NCBI GenBank assembly: GCA_046313675.1
Contig: JBKBXU010000207.1
Span: forward strand, 1 to 8,402
Source of the DNA: JBKBXU01 sp046313675
GTDB lineage: Bacteria > Bacteroidota > Bacteroidia > Cytophagales > Cytophagaceae
Direction: 5' to 3'
DNA length: 8,402 nucleotides
The position numbers and the translations under genes were made by a program. Numbering within the stretch: the stretch's first letter is position 1; each line of letters starts with the position of its first letter. Shown here one piece after another: positions 6,866 to 8,402 of the stretch. Under the pieces are notes generated by a model. It searched no databases, had not been told where the DNA came from, and worked only from the letters and a program-made list of their open reading frames with translations.

Positions 6866-7191
6866 CTTTCAATATTTTTTTAAAAAAATCAAAACAAGAG
6901 GCGGGTTAAGCCACAAGCATCAATTAAAGAATTTATCCAAAAGCGCTAATTTTTTGAAAAGTATTTTATTGGGAGTTAATATCGTTTGCACTTCGGAAGC
7001 TTTTTAGCAAAACACCGGGGAACCAACTGTAAAAGTTATTTCATTTCAAGAAACCTCCGGAGAATCACAGTTTTAAAATATACGAAAAGCTTTACATTTA
7101 GTTATAGACTCGGTGATGGCATTATTGATGCCTATCCTTTGGCAAAACCCAGGAGGTATTTTTTATATTAAGCAATTAAAAAAAGTACAGA
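6866..7191. other. 326-base intergenic region, no gene seen
   Basis: A/T-rich DNA between the lipoprotein gene and the thioredoxin-fold gene, both on the minus strand. A self-complementary T7A7 tract lies at about 6875-6888, just before the lipoprotein start. GGCAT/ATGCC (7118-7122 and 7128-7132) forms a 5-bp hairpin with a 5-base loop. A minus-strand T-run at about 7176-7184 could help end the thioredoxin-fold transcript, but no strong stem precedes it. The only open frame (6986-7171, + strand, TTG start) has no ribosome binding site or recognisable protein features. Confidence 0.5.
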
Positions 7192-7749
7192 TTATTGTTT
7201 CCACTTAATGTTGCACCCAATGCTGGGTTTCTGATAGGTAGGAACCAGCTTACCTGTAAGCAGGCAGTTGAGTGCTTCCCGTATATCTCTTCCTGTAACA
7301 GGAAGATCGTTTTTAGGCCTTGAGTCATCCAACTGGCCCCGATATACGAGTTTAAGCTCCTTATCGAAAATATAAAAATCAGGCGTGCAGGCAGCATCAT
7401 AAGCCTTGGCAACTTCCTGGGTCCGGTCATATAAATAAGGAAATGGATACGCTTCTCTCAAAGCCGTCTCCTTCATCTTGTCCGGAGCATCATCGGGATA
7501 TTTTTCAACATCATTAGAGCTGATTGCAACAAATGAAACACCTTTTTGCTGATAGTCGTTTGCAAGTTTTACCAACTCTTTATTGACATGCACGACAAAG
7601 GGACAGTGATTGCAAATGAACATAACCACCGTTGCCTTCTCAGACCTAAGCATTGAAAGTGTCAAAGATTTTCCTGAGACCGTATCAGGCAAGGTAAAAT
7701 CAGGTGCCTTCGTACCCAAGGGTATCATATTAGATGGTGTTTGAGCCAT
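7192..7749 (-). CDS. Thioredoxin-fold peroxiredoxin-like (AhpC/TSA family) protein
   Basis: A 185-residue protein with no signal peptide, so probably cytoplasmic. Residues 11-22 (LGTKAPDFTLPD) are the classic AhpC/TSA opening. FICNHCPFV at 44-52 holds the redox pair Cys46-x-x-Cys49, and ACTPDFYIFD at 120-129 has the cis-proline Pro123 next to a third cysteine, Cys121. A fourth cysteine, Cys179, lies in SIGCNIKWK at the C-terminus. CNHCPFV together with the IGCxIKW ending marks the 'PRX-like' group annotated as thioredoxin family or redoxin-domain proteins. Their exact reductant and substrate are not defined to my knowledge, so a peroxide- or disulfide-reducing role is inference. The ATG at 7749 gives the full family N-terminus; ATG at codon 8 is a less likely alternative. 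It lies 68 bases downstream of the small 44-residue gene on the same strand and may be read from the same transcript. Confidence 0.88.
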   Translation of the reverse strand: MAQTPSNMIPLGTKAPDFTLPDTVSGKSLTLSMLRSEKATVVMFICNHCPFVVHVNKELVKLANDYQQKGVSFVAISSNDVEKYPDDAPDKMKETALREAYPFPYLYDRTQEVAKAYDAACTPDFYIFDKELKLVYRGQLDDSRPKNDLPVTGRDIREALNCLLTGKLVPTYQKPSIGCNIKWKQ

Positions 7750-7817
7750 AGCTTTTTTATATAATGAGTTTATACTAGAATAACTTCTGAAAATTACCTC
7801 CCGGATTTATCCATGTT

Positions 7818-7952
7818 TCATGTTTCTTTCCTTCGCTGTTTAACACAATTAGGAACCTGCCTCCCGTTTTTCACTTTTGTTCCAAGCATTGCATAACCTT
7901 TTTTGCAAGGGTCGTTTTTTATTCTTTTAGGTTCTAAGGTTGTCTTGCTCAT
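7818..7952 (-). CDS. 44-residue two-cysteine basic protein with strong ribosome binding site
   Basis: A short gene, ATG 7952-7950 to TGA 7820-7818. It is preceded by an exact AAGGAGGT 5 bases before the ATG, striking because the neighbours lack such sites. The product is soluble and very basic, with no signal peptide or membrane segment. Its centre carries DPC at 14-16, GY at 19-20, LGTK at 23-26, KNG at 28-30 and VPNCV at 33-37, so Cys16 and Cys36 frame a glycine-rich core. I recall a similar pattern (D-P-C-x2-G-Y, then G-T-K-x2-N-G, then V-P-N-C) in small or repeated segments of phage and marine bacterial proteins of unknown role; this is memory, not a search. A two-Cys metal or disulfide microfold is possible. 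It lies between the acyl-activating enzyme gene (65 bases) and the redoxin gene (68 bases), same strand. TAAACTTG (7983-7976, minus strand) could be its own -7 promoter box, with no good -33 box. Confidence 0.72.
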   Translation of the reverse strand: MSKTTLEPKRIKNDPCKKGYAMLGTKVKNGRQVPNCVKQRRKET

Positions 7953-7967
7953 TAGTACCTCCTTTTT
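7953..7967 (-). promoter_or_regulatory. Strong Shine-Dalgarno site of the 44-residue gene
   Basis: On the minus strand AAGGAGGT ends 5 bases before the ATG at 7952, full complementarity to the usual 16S anti-SD core at good spacing. No other gene start in the window has anything like it. It is the main reason this short frame is called a gene. Confidence 0.75.
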
Positions 7968-8017
7968 AAATAGAACAAGTTTACTACCAGTAACATTCTA
8001 AGAAGAAGGCGTGGTTA

Positions 8018-8402
8018 TTACTGACCAAGATATTTTTTTCGCAATTCCCTGCGCATAAGCTTATTGGAAGCTGTCCTGGGTAAAGCATCAACCTGAACCA
8101 CATCAGCCACCCTAAACAAAGGATTAAGTTCTTTGGTCAACAAATCCTGTAGTTCCTTTTTAAAACTTTTAGGATCTTTCACGGCATCTTTGGCAGTAAA
8201 ATATACGACCAGTTTTTCAGGCCCACCTTGCTCTATAGGCACAGATATAGCCGCAGTTTCAATAACCTGGGCATGCTTATTCATCACCTCCTCAATTTCT
8301 ACGGCACTCACTTTAATACCACCCAGATTCATGGCATCATCAACCCTGCCTACACTTTTATAAAAAATGGTATGTAATTGTTGAACAACCTCAAAGGCAT
8401 CT
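8018..8402 (-). CDS. AMP-forming acyl-activating enzyme (acyl-CoA synthetase), C-terminal part
   Basis: Only the last 127 residues are in the window; the gene continues beyond 8402, and the ATG at 8332 is internal. The open frame upstream of it reads SVGRVDDAMNLGGIKVSAVE, the hinge of ANL-superfamily enzymes that make acyl-AMP and then acyl-CoA. The mobile C-terminal domain follows and ends with LPRTASNKLMRRELRKKY, whose Lys in the TASNK segment is the catalytic lysine of the adenylation step. The wording MNLGGIKVS, ETAAISVP, GGPEKLVV and NPLFRV is closest to what I remember of the acyl-activating enzyme 17/18-type group (plant peroxisomal enzymes and bacterial relatives) rather than typical acetyl-CoA synthetase. 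The acyl substrate cannot be told from this part. It may head a transcript with the small 44-residue gene 65 bases downstream; no clear terminator separates them. Confidence 0.9.
   Translation of the reverse strand, partial: DAFEVVQQLHTIFYKSVGRVDDAMNLGGIKVSAVEIEEVMNKHAQVIETAAISVPIEQGGPEKLVVYFTAKDAVKDPKSFKKELQDLLTKELNPLFRVADVVQVDALPRTASNKLMRRELRKKYLGQ

Noticed and set aside
6986..7171. A 61-codon plus-strand open frame in the gap before the redoxin gene
   Set aside because: It has a TTG start, no ribosome binding site, no signal or domain pattern, and it opposes the direction of both neighbours.

Overview
The window looks like a chromosomal segment of a Bacteroidota bacterium. The reasons are: most genes lack Shine-Dalgarno sequences; one promoter fits the Bacteroidota TTTG / TAnnTTTG pattern; there is a PKD-domain lipoprotein; and purine-rich repeats fill one intergenic region. 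A Cytophagales-like host is possible, but that is inference from general style. I see no CRISPR array, insertion sequence, tRNA or rRNA.

Left part (1-4652, + strand): a trehalose-from-glucan operon. The 3' end of treZ overlaps by 8 bases a long gene that joins maltooligosyltrehalose synthase (TreY, about 900 residues) to a MalQ-type 4-alpha-glucanotransferase (about 495 residues). TreY isomerises the reducing end of maltooligosaccharides to a trehalosyl end, TreZ releases trehalose, and MalQ can rebuild short glucans to lengths TreY can use. The fused frame is interrupted once, by a TAA at 1590-1592 at a T5/A9 homopolymer junction. Reading phase and homology continue on both sides, so this is a nonsense change, a sequence error or a readthrough site, not a frameshift.

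Middle (4653-5156): a 500-base region with no gene but rich in repeats. It holds purine-rich low-complexity tracts, a near-identical 17-bp direct repeat at its two edges, a diverged repeat pair, a perfectly phased 7-base tandem repeat and an inverted-repeat element. A promoter match follows, then a gene for a small secreted, very basic helical protein (5157-5459), ending at a hairpin shared with a convergent gene.

Right part (5496-8402, all - strand): a COG1926-type phosphoribosyltransferase, a PKD-domain lipoprotein, a thioredoxin-fold peroxiredoxin-like protein, a previously uncalled 44-residue protein (7818-7952) with an unusually strong ribosome binding site and a two-cysteine motif, and the C-terminal end of an acyl-activating (AMP-forming) enzyme. 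These genes are not an obvious pathway. The best leads are the interrupted treY-malQ fusion, the 44-residue protein and the repeat island.
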